Below the pieces are notes generated by a model that searched no databases, was not told where the DNA came from, and was given only the letters and a program-made list of their open reading frames with translations. A stretch of DNA of 64,000 nucleotides from the NCBI RefSeq assembly GCF_026239675.1, contig NZ_JAPIVQ010000009.1, positions 204,275 through 268,274 on the forward strand, in the 5' to 3' direction. Source of the DNA: Pedobacter sp. PLR. GTDB taxonomy: Bacteria; Bacteroidota; Bacteroidia; Sphingobacteriales; Sphingobacteriaceae. The position numbers were made by a program, and so were the translations under genes. Shown here one piece after another: positions 27,001 to 34,883 of this stretch (positions are counted from its first letter, which is position 1; each line of letters starts with the position of its first letter).

Positions 27001-27435
27001 TACGAAGTAGGTGGTTTTTATAAAAATTACTGGTTTAATGATTACGGTTTTGTCAACAATGGAATAAGTGATTGGCTGTCCGGCGAAACACTGTTTAAGG
27101 ACTTCTTCCAGTAAAGCATTTTTAGCCACAATGTTTATACGTTTAGTACCAGAAAGCATATCATCTGCGTATAAAAACTGATAGCCACTCTGCTTTCCAA
27201 TCTGTTTAAATAGCTCTTTGAGGTCTTTATTTTTGGCAGACAAGCTAATACGCTGTGCACTAGCCCCAAGACTCAGTTGAAGAAACAAGGTGATTAATAA
27301 AACCAGGGTTAATTTGGCACGCATAATTATTTTCTTAGCTAGTTCCTGGTTGGCTAGCAACCGGATAATTCCTGGTGGGAATTTCTGAGGCATGAGCATA
27401 GCAAGCTCATACTTCATTAAAGTATAAAATTTCAT
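24073..27435 (-). CDS. SusC/RagA-family TonB-dependent outer-membrane transporter with STN domain
   Basis: From the ATG at 27435 (MKFYTL, a common start in Pedobacter SusC proteins) the product has about 1120 residues. A start at 27324 just before the hydrophobic signal LTLVLLITLFLQLSLGASAQ is the alternative. An STN domain follows the signal (KDLKELFKQIGKQSGYQFLY). Then come a carboxypeptidase-like regulatory repeat (GKVTEGKTGLSLPGVTIKL), the TonB box region (VVVGFGTQKKADLTGAVG), the plug (DGFPGNIYTLNPNDIESVSVLKDAASASIYGS, spread over about 50 residues) and a 22-strand barrel. The STN domain fits signalling to the FecR and sigma factor encoded upstream. The pair imports oligosaccharide or glycoside. 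Confidence 0.93.
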   Translation of the reverse strand: MKFYTLMKYELAMLMPQKFPPGIIRLLANQELAKKIIMRAKLTLVLLITLFLQLSLGASAQRISLSAKNKDLKELFKQIGKQSGYQFLYADDMLSGTKRINIVAKNALLEEVLKQCFAGQPITYSIVDKTVIIKPVIFIKTTYFVVAGVLKGKVTEGKTGLSLPGVTIKLIGEGITQNKIADGEGNYIFVNLKPGNYQMTWNYIGYTPVSKDITIADGQNPDLNVALQEEASQLGELVVVGFGTQKKADLTGAVGVVNVDKALTSRPVTNVQELLAGTVPGLNISKGSGAAGSGASINIRGTSTIGGSSGVLVLIDGFPGNIYTLNPNDIESVSVLKDAASASIYGSRAANGVLLVTTKKGNKTGKPMVELNSSIGIQQPQFMLDFVGAADYMKLWDQVLINDGKEPIYGAKGLEDLAAGKYADNKWYMDIYKRNTLINNNSLAISGGSENVTYRVSGSYDYQDGTLPNNNYNKYTFRPDINIKISDQLKLSTNLQYTQTYIMQPQGGTDRWQSESARAAPISPIYTSNGQYGVGSSMVGNTIAGVNEGGYNYAKYKELFGVADLVYSPLENLNIKGSYARTSSDQRTTDRVLAYNLYDESGAIATRKNLVTALTESYGSNYRNVFQATADYDYQLNKHGFKALAGYSQEYYYNNSFSAYRDQLPFGNIDVLNTGASTNMQNSGTASDVAIRSYFGRLNYDYDGKYLFQANIRGDGSSRFAEGNKWGYFPSFSAGWNIHRESFFDVSWVNSLKVRGSWGILGDAEKVGYYPTAEVLTYNSTIYGFNGVAVPGAYNGVSVNKNITWEQSKQTNLGLDVMLLGQRLGISVDYFINKRDNILNNPPVSAEFGLPAPFSNLLKMDSKGWEFLLNYKDRSGEFNWGVDFNTSFSKNKVIDLAGKGPQIGNTYTDEGLQYQLPYGLKALGLFQSAEEIKNSPNQGPNVFPGNIKYQDTNNDKVIDGNDRVILNDKVVVRFGANFNFGWKNFDVSANVIGALNGMRYMSGYEGWAFYLSQNARPLALDNWTPDNPNATYPRLSIQNNANDTKYSSFWLRKADYIKIQNVQIGYQLPKAALTKLKLNSLRLFASVQNLATITNYTGFDPEGGYYPLSRTWSFGFNLKF

Positions 27436-27607
27436 ACATTTGGTTGGTTTAGGTTTTCGCGAGTCGTTTATCCTTTCGGAATTCAAAAACGATTCGCAAT
27501 TATTTGGTTTTGTTTTTCGCAATGATCAATATGGGAACCTATACTTTGCCGGGAGTGTTACTAGCACTTCCGGTATTTACGATTCTGCTGATGATAATTA
27601 TGAGGGT

Positions 27608-28777
27608 TTAAGGCATAACTATTATCCTCCTTTCTTCAATTTTAAAATGAACACGGGTTGTTAATTCCAGCATACTCAAGACCTGTGAAACATTTGCATA
27701 GCGGGAAATGCTTCCCGTAAAGGTTTTTGCTGATATATCGCCTTTGTAGACTATTTCTACATCATACCACCTCGATAACTGACGCATTATATCCTCCAAC
27801 GGGAGGCTATTGAAAGCGAACTTGTTATCTTTCCAGGCCATCACCTCTTCCAGGTCTGCCTTTCTAACTTTAAGATCAGCACCAACAACAGCCTGTTCTC
27901 CGGGCTTTAACACCACCATCCTGGATGTTGCCGCCGGACTTTTAACTTTAGCAATCACTTTGACTGACCCTTCCAATAACGTTGTTTTGATGTTACGTTC
28001 ATCCGTATAACTGTTGATGTTAAAATGAGTACCGAGTACCTCAATAACCTGCTGGTCGGTACTCACTTTGAAAGGCATTCTTTTATTCTTTGCTACTTCA
28101 AAATAAGCCTCACCAGTTAGGCTAACCAGTCTTTCATTACCGGTAAAGCGAGCGGGGAAACGAATCGTAGTCGCTGCATTTAACCAGATAGCGGTACCAT
28201 CAGGCAAGGTTACCTGGTATTGTCCTCCTTTAGGAGTAGTTATCGTATGGAAAGCCAATCCATCACTTAAAACAGGGTTTTGATCAATGTTGTAAATCAA
28301 TTGACCATTCTTTACTTTTTTTACAATTACACCCGACTGACTTGCGAGTACTCCATTGCTGGCCTCGTTAAGTACAATCTGCTCTCCGTTACCCAGCGTC
28401 AATACCGCTTTATTCCCACCCGGATTAATCGTCGAAATTTGCGGTTGGCCAGGTATCTCTGAAGTTTTAGGAATATTCATTTGGGGATAAAAAAATAGGG
28501 AAAGTCCTACAACCAGAAGGATTGCAGCGGCGGCAGAGATTATTTTCGTATAAAACTTCCAGCTTTTGTTTTGCGTAGGACCAGGATTTTGCTGAGCATG
28601 ATTAGACACCACTTTCCACATCGCCTCTTTGGCAAGTACCGGGTCCTGGTTACCTTTTGGAAGTTGCCTGTTTAAGGCTTCTTCCATATAAAACCGCTCT
28701 ATCAAGGCTTTTTCTTCCAGTGTACATTTTCCTTCTAAATACCTATCTATGAGTTGTTCTACCGTTTGCTTATCCAT
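27608..28777 (-). CDS. FecR-family anti-sigma/sigma regulator
   Basis: 389 residues. The N-terminal cytoplasmic part (MDKQTVEQLIDRYLEGKCTL) binds the sigma factor, a single membrane helix lies at about 75-100 (ISAAAAILLVVGLSLFF), then the periplasmic FecR domain (TPKGGQYQVTLPDGTAIWLNAAT, GEAYFEVAK) and a C-terminal STN-like repeat (NSLPLEDIMRQLSRWYDVEIVY). The length is typical. It transmits ligand occupancy of the STN-bearing SusC to the ECF sigma encoded 66 bases upstream. SusC starts about 170 bases downstream, leaving room for a sigma-dependent promoter. Confidence 0.92.
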   Translation of the reverse strand: MDKQTVEQLIDRYLEGKCTLEEKALIERFYMEEALNRQLPKGNQDPVLAKEAMWKVVSNHAQQNPGPTQNKSWKFYTKIISAAAAILLVVGLSLFFYPQMNIPKTSEIPGQPQISTINPGGNKAVLTLGNGEQIVLNEASNGVLASQSGVIVKKVKNGQLIYNIDQNPVLSDGLAFHTITTPKGGQYQVTLPDGTAIWLNAATTIRFPARFTGNERLVSLTGEAYFEVAKNKRMPFKVSTDQQVIEVLGTHFNINSYTDERNIKTTLLEGSVKVIAKVKSPAATSRMVVLKPGEQAVVGADLKVRKADLEEVMAWKDNKFAFNSLPLEDIMRQLSRWYDVEIVYKGDISAKTFTGSISRYANVSQVLSMLELTTRVHFKIEERRIIVMP

Positions 28778-28843
28778 GGGCGTTTTAGTCTTATCATACT
28801 AAAGACACCTGCCAAAGGACGAGGGAGTAGAAGAATAGAAAAA

Positions 28844-29434
28844 TTATTTAAGAAAGTACCAGGTGGTCATACCGAGGAGAATGGTAGGAACGGCTAGTTT
28901 TAAGCGTATGATCCGGATGGCATTGGCAACTTGTTTCTTGACTGTTTTATCGGAGATCCCCAATTGTTCTCCAATTTCGCGATGCGAAAGGTATTCCTTC
29001 CGGCTATACTCAAAAACAGCTCTCATTTTTTGCGGGAGATTCTGGATTTCGGTTTCTATTGCGGCAGCCAATTCTTTCTCATTGATCTGATCGATAATAG
29101 AATCGTTGTGAGTGTCGGCATATTCCGCCATTCCATCAATGAAAAGGTCTCTGGTTTTACGTTTACGGATGGTATTCAAAACCTTATGCCTTGCCGTAAC
29201 ATACAAATATCCCTGCAGGTTATTGGTCAGTGGCAAGTCGGAAGATTTCCCCCAAAGGCTGATAAAGAGCTCTTGTACTACATCCTGAGCTTCGGCCTCG
29301 TCTTTTAGCATCTTAAGGCAATGGCCGTATAGAATACCCCAATAGCGGTTGTAAATTTCTGAAAATGCAGCATGATTCCCAGCCTTTACCAGCTGAATTA
29401 ATTGAAAATCAGAAAACTCCCCATTTTGATTCAT
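28844..29434 (-). CDS. ECF RNA polymerase sigma factor
   Basis: 196 residues with sigma region 2 (FSEIYNRYWGILYGHCLKMLKDEAEAQDVVQELFISLW) and region 4 (LPQKMRAVFEYSRKEYLSHREIGEQLGISDKTVKKQV), and no region 3, as in Bacteroidetes ECF factors paired with FecR. The final hydrophobic stretch (VPTILLGMTTWYF) is an odd tail seen in many of these. It leads the operon and should direct transcription of SusC/SusD/GH116 when released by FecR. A TACCTTTA near-match to the -7 box lies about 30 bases upstream at 29464-29471. Confidence 0.93.
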   Translation of the reverse strand: MNQNGEFSDFQLIQLVKAGNHAAFSEIYNRYWGILYGHCLKMLKDEAEAQDVVQELFISLWGKSSDLPLTNNLQGYLYVTARHKVLNTIRKRKTRDLFIDGMAEYADTHNDSIIDQINEKELAAAIETEIQNLPQKMRAVFEYSRKEYLSHREIGEQLGISDKTVKKQVANAIRIIRLKLAVPTILLGMTTWYFLK

Positions 29435-29463
29435 GAATATCTCCCCTATTAGCCTGTGCCTAT

Positions 29464-29471
29464 TAAAGGTA
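29464..29471 (-). promoter_or_regulatory. Probable -7 box of the ECF sigma gene
   Basis: The minus strand reads TACCTTTA, one base off TAnnTTTG, 29 bases before the sigma ATG. A TTTG lies 22 bases further upstream, slightly too far for a standard -33. Confidence 0.35.
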
Positions 29472-29550
29472 TATACTTTAAGGGACAGAACCTGGCAAAT
29501 GCCAAATACGCTTAATATTATGACGAAATTGTAAAACGAACGTTTTCCAA

Positions 29551-29582
29551 TAAAAACCCTTGTCTTAAGAAAAACAAGGGTC
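29551..29582 (-). terminator. Intrinsic terminator of the 29620-30651 gene
   Basis: On the minus strand an 8-bp stem ACCCTTGT/ACAAGGGT is followed by TTTTA, 38 bases after the stop codon. Confidence 0.7.
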
Positions 29583-29619
29583 TGATTGGACCAGGAACTA
29601 GATTGACAGCGATTCCGTG

Positions 29620-30651
29620 TTACATTTCAACTTTAATCGCCTCTGATGACCTGATCAGGTTCAAAAACTCCAGTGGTTGATGTAACTGATGACTAAAGAA
29701 AACTCCATCCTTTTGGTCTGTTTTCAACATCGCTTCTATATGTAATACTGTGCAAAAAGCCGTTAGGTGGGCCTGCCCTAGTGTATCCTGAACAGCGATT
29801 TTCCTGTTTTCCTTTCCATTGTCTACGATCACATCAAATAGCGTCTGGTCTCCTTTCCCATTGGCACTAAAGATCAGTCTTCTCATCGATAAGGAAAGGA
29901 CATCAAACAACTTAATGTTTTGAAAAGCGCCCAGTAGCCAGGTAATAAACACAGAATTATAGGTCATTTTTACCTGAACGGTAGGTATTCCTTCCGCTTT
30001 ATGGAGGATGAATAAGTCGGGGGTATCAAAATTATAGGACTGCCTCTTTCCTATGCCAAAAGAATAATGATGCTTTTCTGAGTTTAAGAAATGTTTGAGC
30101 CATATCAGTTTATTTTCCAGGTAGCCTTTAAACGGTTTTGCCACATGTTCTGCCATAAAATGAGCGGAGCTTACTCCTGCCAGGTCATTGACAGAATAGT
30201 AAACGAATAGTTTTACCGCCTGGATTTTCTCTTTATGAGGTTCAACAAGGAAGGCCAGGCTGCTCACCAGTCCGGCCATCCAACCGGAGCTGAATACAAT
30301 CTGACTATTCACCTTTCTGTTTTCTGTAAACCGCAATGCCTTTTCAAGATCCGGAGTCGGTTTGGTGATGTCAATGTAATCAAGCCCGTTTTCGATACAG
30401 TAATTTAAGATATGGTTTGACTTATCGTTGGCACACAACACAACTAGCTGGATGTTCTTTTCGGCAATTGAAGTAAACGAACCGGGATTGTCAACGTCGA
30501 TCTGCAATGCATCTGGCAACGCCGGATCCAGGTTACGACTTCCTATAAAAACTGCTGTTTTTGGGTTTCTTTCTTGTAGCAGTCTGACAATTTTATTGCC
30601 AACCAGCCCTTTTCCGCCTACTACGAGGATATTGTTTTTTAATCTTTGCAT
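29620..30651 (-). CDS. NAD(P)-binding saccharopine dehydrogenase-like protein
   Basis: The ATG at 30651 gives 343 residues and places the Rossmann motif at once (KNNILVVGGKGLVGNKIVRLL). An upstream non-ATG start at 30678 is less likely because it falls on a -7-like box (CAACTTTG, 30676-30683). Further Rossmann features are AVFIGSRN, LVVLCAND, and DYIDITKP around residue 100, which is typical of saccharopine-dehydrogenase-like reductases that close the sheet after a Cys-Ala-Asn loop. The C-terminal half is of the same superfamily but has no specific motif I can name. The substrate is unknown. It is transcribed alone, between two terminators. Confidence 0.75.
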   Translation of the reverse strand: MQRLKNNILVVGGKGLVGNKIVRLLQERNPKTAVFIGSRNLDPALPDALQIDVDNPGSFTSIAEKNIQLVVLCANDKSNHILNYCIENGLDYIDITKPTPDLEKALRFTENRKVNSQIVFSSGWMAGLVSSLAFLVEPHKEKIQAVKLFVYYSVNDLAGVSSAHFMAEHVAKPFKGYLENKLIWLKHFLNSEKHHYSFGIGKRQSYNFDTPDLFILHKAEGIPTVQVKMTYNSVFITWLLGAFQNIKLFDVLSLSMRRLIFSANGKGDQTLFDVIVDNGKENRKIAVQDTLGQAHLTAFCTVLHIEAMLKTDQKDGVFFSHQLHQPLEFLNLIRSSEAIKVEM

Positions 30652-30751
30652 CTGTAAATTGATAAATTCAGCTGGCAAAGTTGTTTCAAAAGCACCTGTT
30701 TACAGCGGACAAATGTCCAAAAATCAAAGAGGTCCGTTGTTTCCAGGACAT

Positions 30752-30798
30752 AAAAAAACTGCAAATGAAAATACTTTTAAAAGTACATTCATTTGCAG
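30752..30798 (-). terminator. Intrinsic terminator of the lipoprotein gene
   Basis: An 11-bp stem CTGCAAATGAA/TTCATTTGCAG encloses a nested hairpin; on the minus strand it is followed by seven T residues. It lies 38 bases downstream of the 30836-31381 gene. Confidence 0.8.
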
Positions 30799-30835
30799 CC
30801 TCTGATATATATGTAAAGATATCAGCACATCTTTG

Positions 30836-31381
30836 TTAGTCCCACTTTACATTCAGGTCATGCTTTTGTGCATATGCTTTTCCTTTTTCCAGCAATAAAG
30901 CAAACTTCTCTTCAAATTTAGGGACATATTTCTGTTCAATATTTTGAATGATTGTTTGTTTCTGATCTTCCGGTCCTTTTGCATCACAAAGTTTTGCATA
31001 GGCTGTATATTCATTTTTATAAACAGGGAGCACATATTCAAATGTACTTAAAGACAAAGCTTTAATCTCTTTGGTATCATCATTTTCAGGCAGTTCATTA
31101 ACGTCTTTCAGCACCTTTTCCATGTATAGCACCTTATTATTGATAAAGATTTGCGCCTCATCCCCTTTTTTCTTAGAGGAAGGTATATCTGCAAACTCCA
31201 GTGTTGCCTGCTGGATATGTCTTGCCAATCTATCAGTTCCAAAATCGCTGATGGTATTGGTGTTTAGCACTGCTTTACCAAAAAAGTCATCAGGTGAAGT
31301 ATTCAGATTACAGGAAAAGAACACAGTGGTTGCTGCTATGATGGCTAGTTTAGGAAGAGATTTCAGGGAAAAATTGTTCAT
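30836..31381 (-). CDS. Lipoprotein of unknown function, helical
   Basis: The ATG at 31381 gives 181 residues; a non-ATG start nine bases upstream adds nothing recognisable. The signal peptide ends at a lipobox Cys (VFFSCNLN). The rest is polar, charged and helix-rich, with an EQKYVPKFEEKFALLLEKGK amphipathic segment near the end. No catalytic motif or known domain is recognised. It is monocistronic, with its own terminator, and divergent from the beta-lactamase gene. Confidence 0.7.
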   Translation of the reverse strand: MNNFSLKSLPKLAIIAATTVFFSCNLNTSPDDFFGKAVLNTNTISDFGTDRLARHIQQATLEFADIPSSKKKGDEAQIFINNKVLYMEKVLKDVNELPENDDTKEIKALSLSTFEYVLPVYKNEYTAYAKLCDAKGPEDQKQTIIQNIEQKYVPKFEEKFALLLEKGKAYAQKHDLNVKWD

Positions 31382-31702
31382 TAAATTCAATTAAATAGTA
31401 ATAATATGATTAGACACTATTATTGCAAAGACCAGGCCATAATGACCTAAAGACTTAGAATAAACCCTATTCAACTCATTATCTGATCACTTAAAATTTC
31501 AGCGCGCGTTGCAAATTCTATAATACTAGTCATAGGATATCTCTTATCTTTACAATCTATCTATATCTTGTAAGTTAACGGAGCTCCTGTCAAATTGTAA
31601 ATCTGAAGGCAGCTAGCAAAGTAGCCTGATCAGTTTTGTTTCATTTGAAATTTATTCACAACAATTTTAATCCTATTGACGTTAAAACTTTAAACGACCA
31701 TC
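31382..31702. other. Divergent intergenic region between lipoprotein and beta-lactamase
   Basis: 321 AT-rich bases. A TATCTTTA near-match to the -7 box lies at 31545-31552 on the plus strand, about 150 bases before the beta-lactamase. No LysR-type regulator gene or strong operator palindrome is present. Confidence 0.4.
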
Positions 31703-32602
31703 ATGAACAAAAAAATATACCTCTCCTGTCTGATCTTACTTTGTGCATTCTTCTCAAGTATCGCTCAGAAAAAACAATTAAGAGCACAGATACAACAAGT
31801 TCTCGCCCATAAGAAAGCCGATGTAGGCGTTTCCGTATATGGAATAGAAGACAAGGATACGCTTAGTGTTAATGGCGACAAGCATTACCCAATGCAAAGT
31901 GTTTTCAAGTTTCACATTGCTATGGCAATGTTAAATCAGGTAGATAAAGGCCGGTTTAGCTTGTCGCAGAAAATCCACATTAAGAAAAGTGATCTATTGC
32001 CGGATACCTGGAGCCCTATCCGCGATGCGCATCCCAATGGAGAGGTGGACTTACCCCTTTCAGAAATCATCAAATCTACTGTTGCACTAAGCGACAATAA
32101 CGGCTGTGACATCCTGATGAGGCTACTTGGAGGTCCTAAACCCATCAATGACTACATTCATAGTCTGGGTATCAAAGATGTGGCTATCAAGGCAAATGAG
32201 GAAGAAATGCATAAAGAATGGAATGTACAATTCTCTAATTGGAGTACGCCTAAAGCCATCACCGATCTATTAGTAAAGTTCTACACGAAAAATCTGTTAT
32301 CAAAAGAGAGTTTCAACTTCTTATGGACCACAATGGTGGAAACCAGTACAGGTGTAAACAGGCTTAAAGGACAATTGCCAAAAGGAACGATTGTTGGCCA
32401 TAAAACCGGCACTTCCGATACTAATAAAGCAGGAATTACTTCGGCTATTAACGACATGGGAATTATCCGCTTGCCAAATGGAAAACATTATGCGATAGCA
32501 GTTTTTGTTTGCAATACAAAAGAGAATGAGGCGACCAACGAGAAAATCATTTCAGATATATCAAAGCTGGTTTGGGACTACTTTAACAAGAAATCTAAAT
32601 AA
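31703..32602 (+). CDS. Class A beta-lactamase, subclass A2 type
   Basis: 299 residues with a signal peptide (cleaved after SSIAQ) and all class A motifs: Ser-Val-Phe-Lys (SVFK, active-site serine), SDN in ALSDNNGCD, the omega-loop Glu region (NEEEMHKEW), and HKTGTSD for the KTG element. The SVFK core, NGCDILMRLLGG and long omega loop resemble the A2 subclass of Bacteroidetes (CblA, CME, PER, VEB, TLA type), many of which hydrolyse cephalosporins. The hydrolysis spectrum cannot be read from sequence. No AmpR-type regulator is next to it and there is no mobile element nearby, so it looks like an intrinsic chromosomal gene. Confidence 0.9.
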   Translation: MNKKIYLSCLILLCAFFSSIAQKKQLRAQIQQVLAHKKADVGVSVYGIEDKDTLSVNGDKHYPMQSVFKFHIAMAMLNQVDKGRFSLSQKIHIKKSDLLPDTWSPIRDAHPNGEVDLPLSEIIKSTVALSDNNGCDILMRLLGGPKPINDYIHSLGIKDVAIKANEEEMHKEWNVQFSNWSTPKAITDLLVKFYTKNLLSKESFNFLWTTMVETSTGVNRLKGQLPKGTIVGHKTGTSDTNKAGITSAINDMGIIRLPNGKHYAIAVFVCNTKENEATNEKIISDISKLVWDYFNKKSK

Positions 32603-32630
32603 CCCAGCTGAAGTAATTTCGAGAACAAAA

Positions 32631-32677
32631 AAAAGAGGGTTAAACGAACATTAATGATGTTTGTTTAACCCTCTTTC
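32631..32677. terminator. Bidirectional terminator
   Basis: A 16-bp stem starting GAGGGTTAAAC with one G-T pair around a 7-nt loop, with an A run on the left and CTTTCT on the right. It separates the converging beta-lactamase and acyltransferase genes. Confidence 0.85.
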
Positions 32678-32696
32678 TATTTAAAGACGCTTTATC

Positions 32697-33839
32697 TTAC
32701 ATAATGAAACGGCGTGTTGGCTTAAATGCCTTCATCAACAACACCAATAAAGCACTAATTCCGAAAGTAAAACAAGCAATACCTAAGATTTTAAACAATA
32801 CTGGTAATGGCGAAGCGATCTTCTCGATCACATCATAACCGACTTCTACAAATACAAAGTGACACAGATAGATTCCAAAGGTTAAAGAAGCTAGCTTCGA
32901 CAACCCGGCAGTAGAAGTGATATTCATTTTCTGAACGATCACAAACACAGGGAAAGTCATCATAAAGACGTTGATACCGGCGAAATACCATACGATTTCA
33001 AGATTGGCATAATTGCCAGGGAAGTGCTTCTGAGTCTCGATAAATCCAAATGAAGTGATAAAATATCCGACTAAAAACATTGGGATGGTGATGCTGAGCA
33101 TCTTTTTCCAGCTCCAGTCCAACGGATAAGTTACTAAATAATAAGCCAGGACTAAGTAACCGGTAAACCCGGAAATATAATAAAAGGTACCGTAATCGTT
33201 CCAGTCGCAGACGCCAAAAAGGCCCATATTTCCATAATTCCCTTTGTAACCCAATACCGGAGCCAGCATTTTGATGTAAGGTAACATTAAAGCAATTCCC
33301 CATACACACAGAAAAAGCTGAATGTCCTTTTTAGACGCTTGCTTTAACCAGCCGCTAAACACCGGCATGATCAGGTAAAGTCCAACCAGCATGTACATAT
33401 ACCACAATGGAATGGTTGCAAAACTGAAATTGAAAATGAACATATACAGGTTACTGAAAGTAGCATCAAAAGTATGGTTAGCAAGGCTTAATGCCTTGTT
33501 TTGAGTACCAGGATTGATATAATTCAGATAAACAAAGAATAATATTGGTAAGACTAGTGACCAGAAAACAAGTGGGATCAGGATTCTGACAATTCTTTTC
33601 TTGTAAAAATCTGCCATGCTCATATTGATGGGTAACAGCAAAACGCCGGACATCATCACAAATAAGGGCACACAAGACCGGACAAAACTTCCTGTAAACA
33701 CACCGGTAAGGAAAGCTCCCCGGTTCGAATCGAATTGCGCTACAAAAGGATCACAACTGTGGGATAAAACCACTAAAAAACAAGCAATTACGCGTAATAG
33801 ATTAACCCATCCCATCTCTCCCTGCACTTTTTTTTCCAT
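32697..33839 (-). CDS. Acyltransferase-3 family integral membrane protein
   Basis: The ATG at 33839 gives 380 residues with about ten membrane helices. The first helix carries NLLRVIACFLVVLSHSCDP, with the conserved Arg and His of the acyltransferase-3 (OafA/WecH/YiaH) family, and RIVRILIPLVFWSLVLP follows in the usual place. These enzymes move acetyl or other acyl groups across the inner membrane onto surface glycans or peptides. It has no neighbouring glycan genes, so the acceptor is unknown. It is transcribed alone. Confidence 0.85.
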   Translation of the reverse strand: MEKKVQGEMGWVNLLRVIACFLVVLSHSCDPFVAQFDSNRGAFLTGVFTGSFVRSCVPLFVMMSGVLLLPINMSMADFYKKRIVRILIPLVFWSLVLPILFFVYLNYINPGTQNKALSLANHTFDATFSNLYMFIFNFSFATIPLWYMYMLVGLYLIMPVFSGWLKQASKKDIQLFLCVWGIALMLPYIKMLAPVLGYKGNYGNMGLFGVCDWNDYGTFYYISGFTGYLVLAYYLVTYPLDWSWKKMLSITIPMFLVGYFITSFGFIETQKHFPGNYANLEIVWYFAGINVFMMTFPVFVIVQKMNITSTAGLSKLASLTFGIYLCHFVFVEVGYDVIEKIASPLPVLFKILGIACFTFGISALLVLLMKAFKPTRRFIM

Positions 33840-34142
33840 ATATATATTTAATTTAATTTCTAAAAAGAGGTCCATCACAAAAAGACGCTATTCCCCCCTT
33901 TACGAAATCGTATAAAATGGTATATGTGGTGTCGGCTAGTTTGAATGTTACCGCAAAGTAGACAAAAGATCTATAAAAAATGAACAATAACGAAAATACT
34001 TAATTAAAAAGTTCAGTCCTGTAAGACAACAGACATTCTGCCGCTTAAAGCCGTTCAGCAGCGGCTCCTGGCTTATACCTAAAGAGAACTGACAATCACG
34101 TACCTTTGGCAAGAATCAAGACCAGTATTTAACCTAAAACGT
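33840..34142. other. Divergent intergenic region between acyltransferase and ATPase
   Basis: 303 bases. It holds the -7 box at 34101-34108 for the ATPase gene and a weak GCCGCT/AGCGGC inverted repeat at 34040-34065. No small gene was seen. Confidence 0.45.
34101..34108 (+). promoter_or_regulatory. -7 box of the AAA ATPase gene
   Basis: Exact TACCTTTG, 34 bases before the ATG at 34143. No -33 TTG at the standard distance. Confidence 0.5.
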
Positions 34143-34883
34143 ATGGATTTCAAGCCTTACCTGCAAGAGATTGGAATAAAAGAAGGAAGCATTGAATCCT
34201 TTGAAAACTACCCCTTTAACATTCCCGCCATCAGAAACATGCCTGTGATTAAATTCCACGCTGACGTTACTTTTATTGTCGGCGAAAACGGTTCAGGGAA
34301 ATCTACATTTATTGAATCATTGGCACAATATTTAGGGATTTCCAGAGAGGGTGGTTCAAAACACAGCCAGATTGAAGAAAGACCAGACTTATCACTTTCC
34401 GATCATTATAAAAGCTCAAAAAGCTATCGTAAACCGGCTGACTATTTTTTCTTACGTGCAGAAAGTCTTTACAACCTTGCCACTTATCTTGATGGAGTCG
34501 GGGAAACCGCTAAAAACTATGGCATTGATTCTTTGCATGAATGTTCACACGGAGAATCATTTTTAGCAGTCATGGCAAACCGGTTAGGAGGTAACGGCTT
34601 ATATCTTTTTGATGAACCTGAGGCGGCCCTTTCGCCAACACGGCAATTGACCGCCCTAAGTCTCATCGATAACCTGGTGAAAAAGAATTCACAATTTATC
34701 ATTGCTACGCACTCTCCTATCCTTCTGGCCTATCCGAATGCGAAAATATATCAATTCGATGAAAGCGGAATAAGGGAAGTTAAATACGAGGACACGGAGC
34801 CCTACATCATTACAAAATCCTTCCTGAACAACCATAAACCGATGATCCACAACTTACTGAAACCAGAAGAAGATGAATCGTAG
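34143..34883 (+). CDS. Stand-alone ABC/SMC-type AAA family ATPase
   Basis: 246 residues with complete nucleotide-binding motifs: Walker A GENGSGKST at about residue 48, an ABC-signature-like CSHGESFLAV, Walker B LYLFDEPEAAL with the catalytic Glu, and the switch His in ATHSPILL. There is no transmembrane partner, no coiled coil and no nuclease domain, and the DEPEAALSP form fits COG3910-type predicted ATPases rather than transporters. The role is unknown; overcoming-lysogeny (OLD)-like relatives carry an extra Toprim domain, absent here. Its stop codon touches the stop codon of the oppositely oriented oxidoreductase gene. Confidence 0.85.
   Translation: MDFKPYLQEIGIKEGSIESFENYPFNIPAIRNMPVIKFHADVTFIVGENGSGKSTFIESLAQYLGISREGGSKHSQIEERPDLSLSDHYKSSKSYRKPADYFFLRAESLYNLATYLDGVGETAKNYGIDSLHECSHGESFLAVMANRLGGNGLYLFDEPEAALSPTRQLTALSLIDNLVKKNSQFIIATHSPILLAYPNAKIYQFDESGIREVKYEDTEPYIITKSFLNNHKPMIHNLLKPEEDES

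Noticed and set aside
27436..27522. Non-ATG extension of the SusC frame
   Set aside because: It begins with TTG and adds only polar sequence before MKFYTL. The ATG at 27435 is the usual start in this protein type.
30707..30718. GGACA-AA-TGTCC inverted repeat as an operator for the 30651 gene
   Set aside because: Five-bp arms are too short to separate from chance in this AT-rich region, and no regulator adjoins it.
34143..34883. ATPase as part of a phage-defence pair
   Set aside because: No nuclease, reverse transcriptase or other effector gene adjoins it; the next gene is a convergent oxidoreductase.
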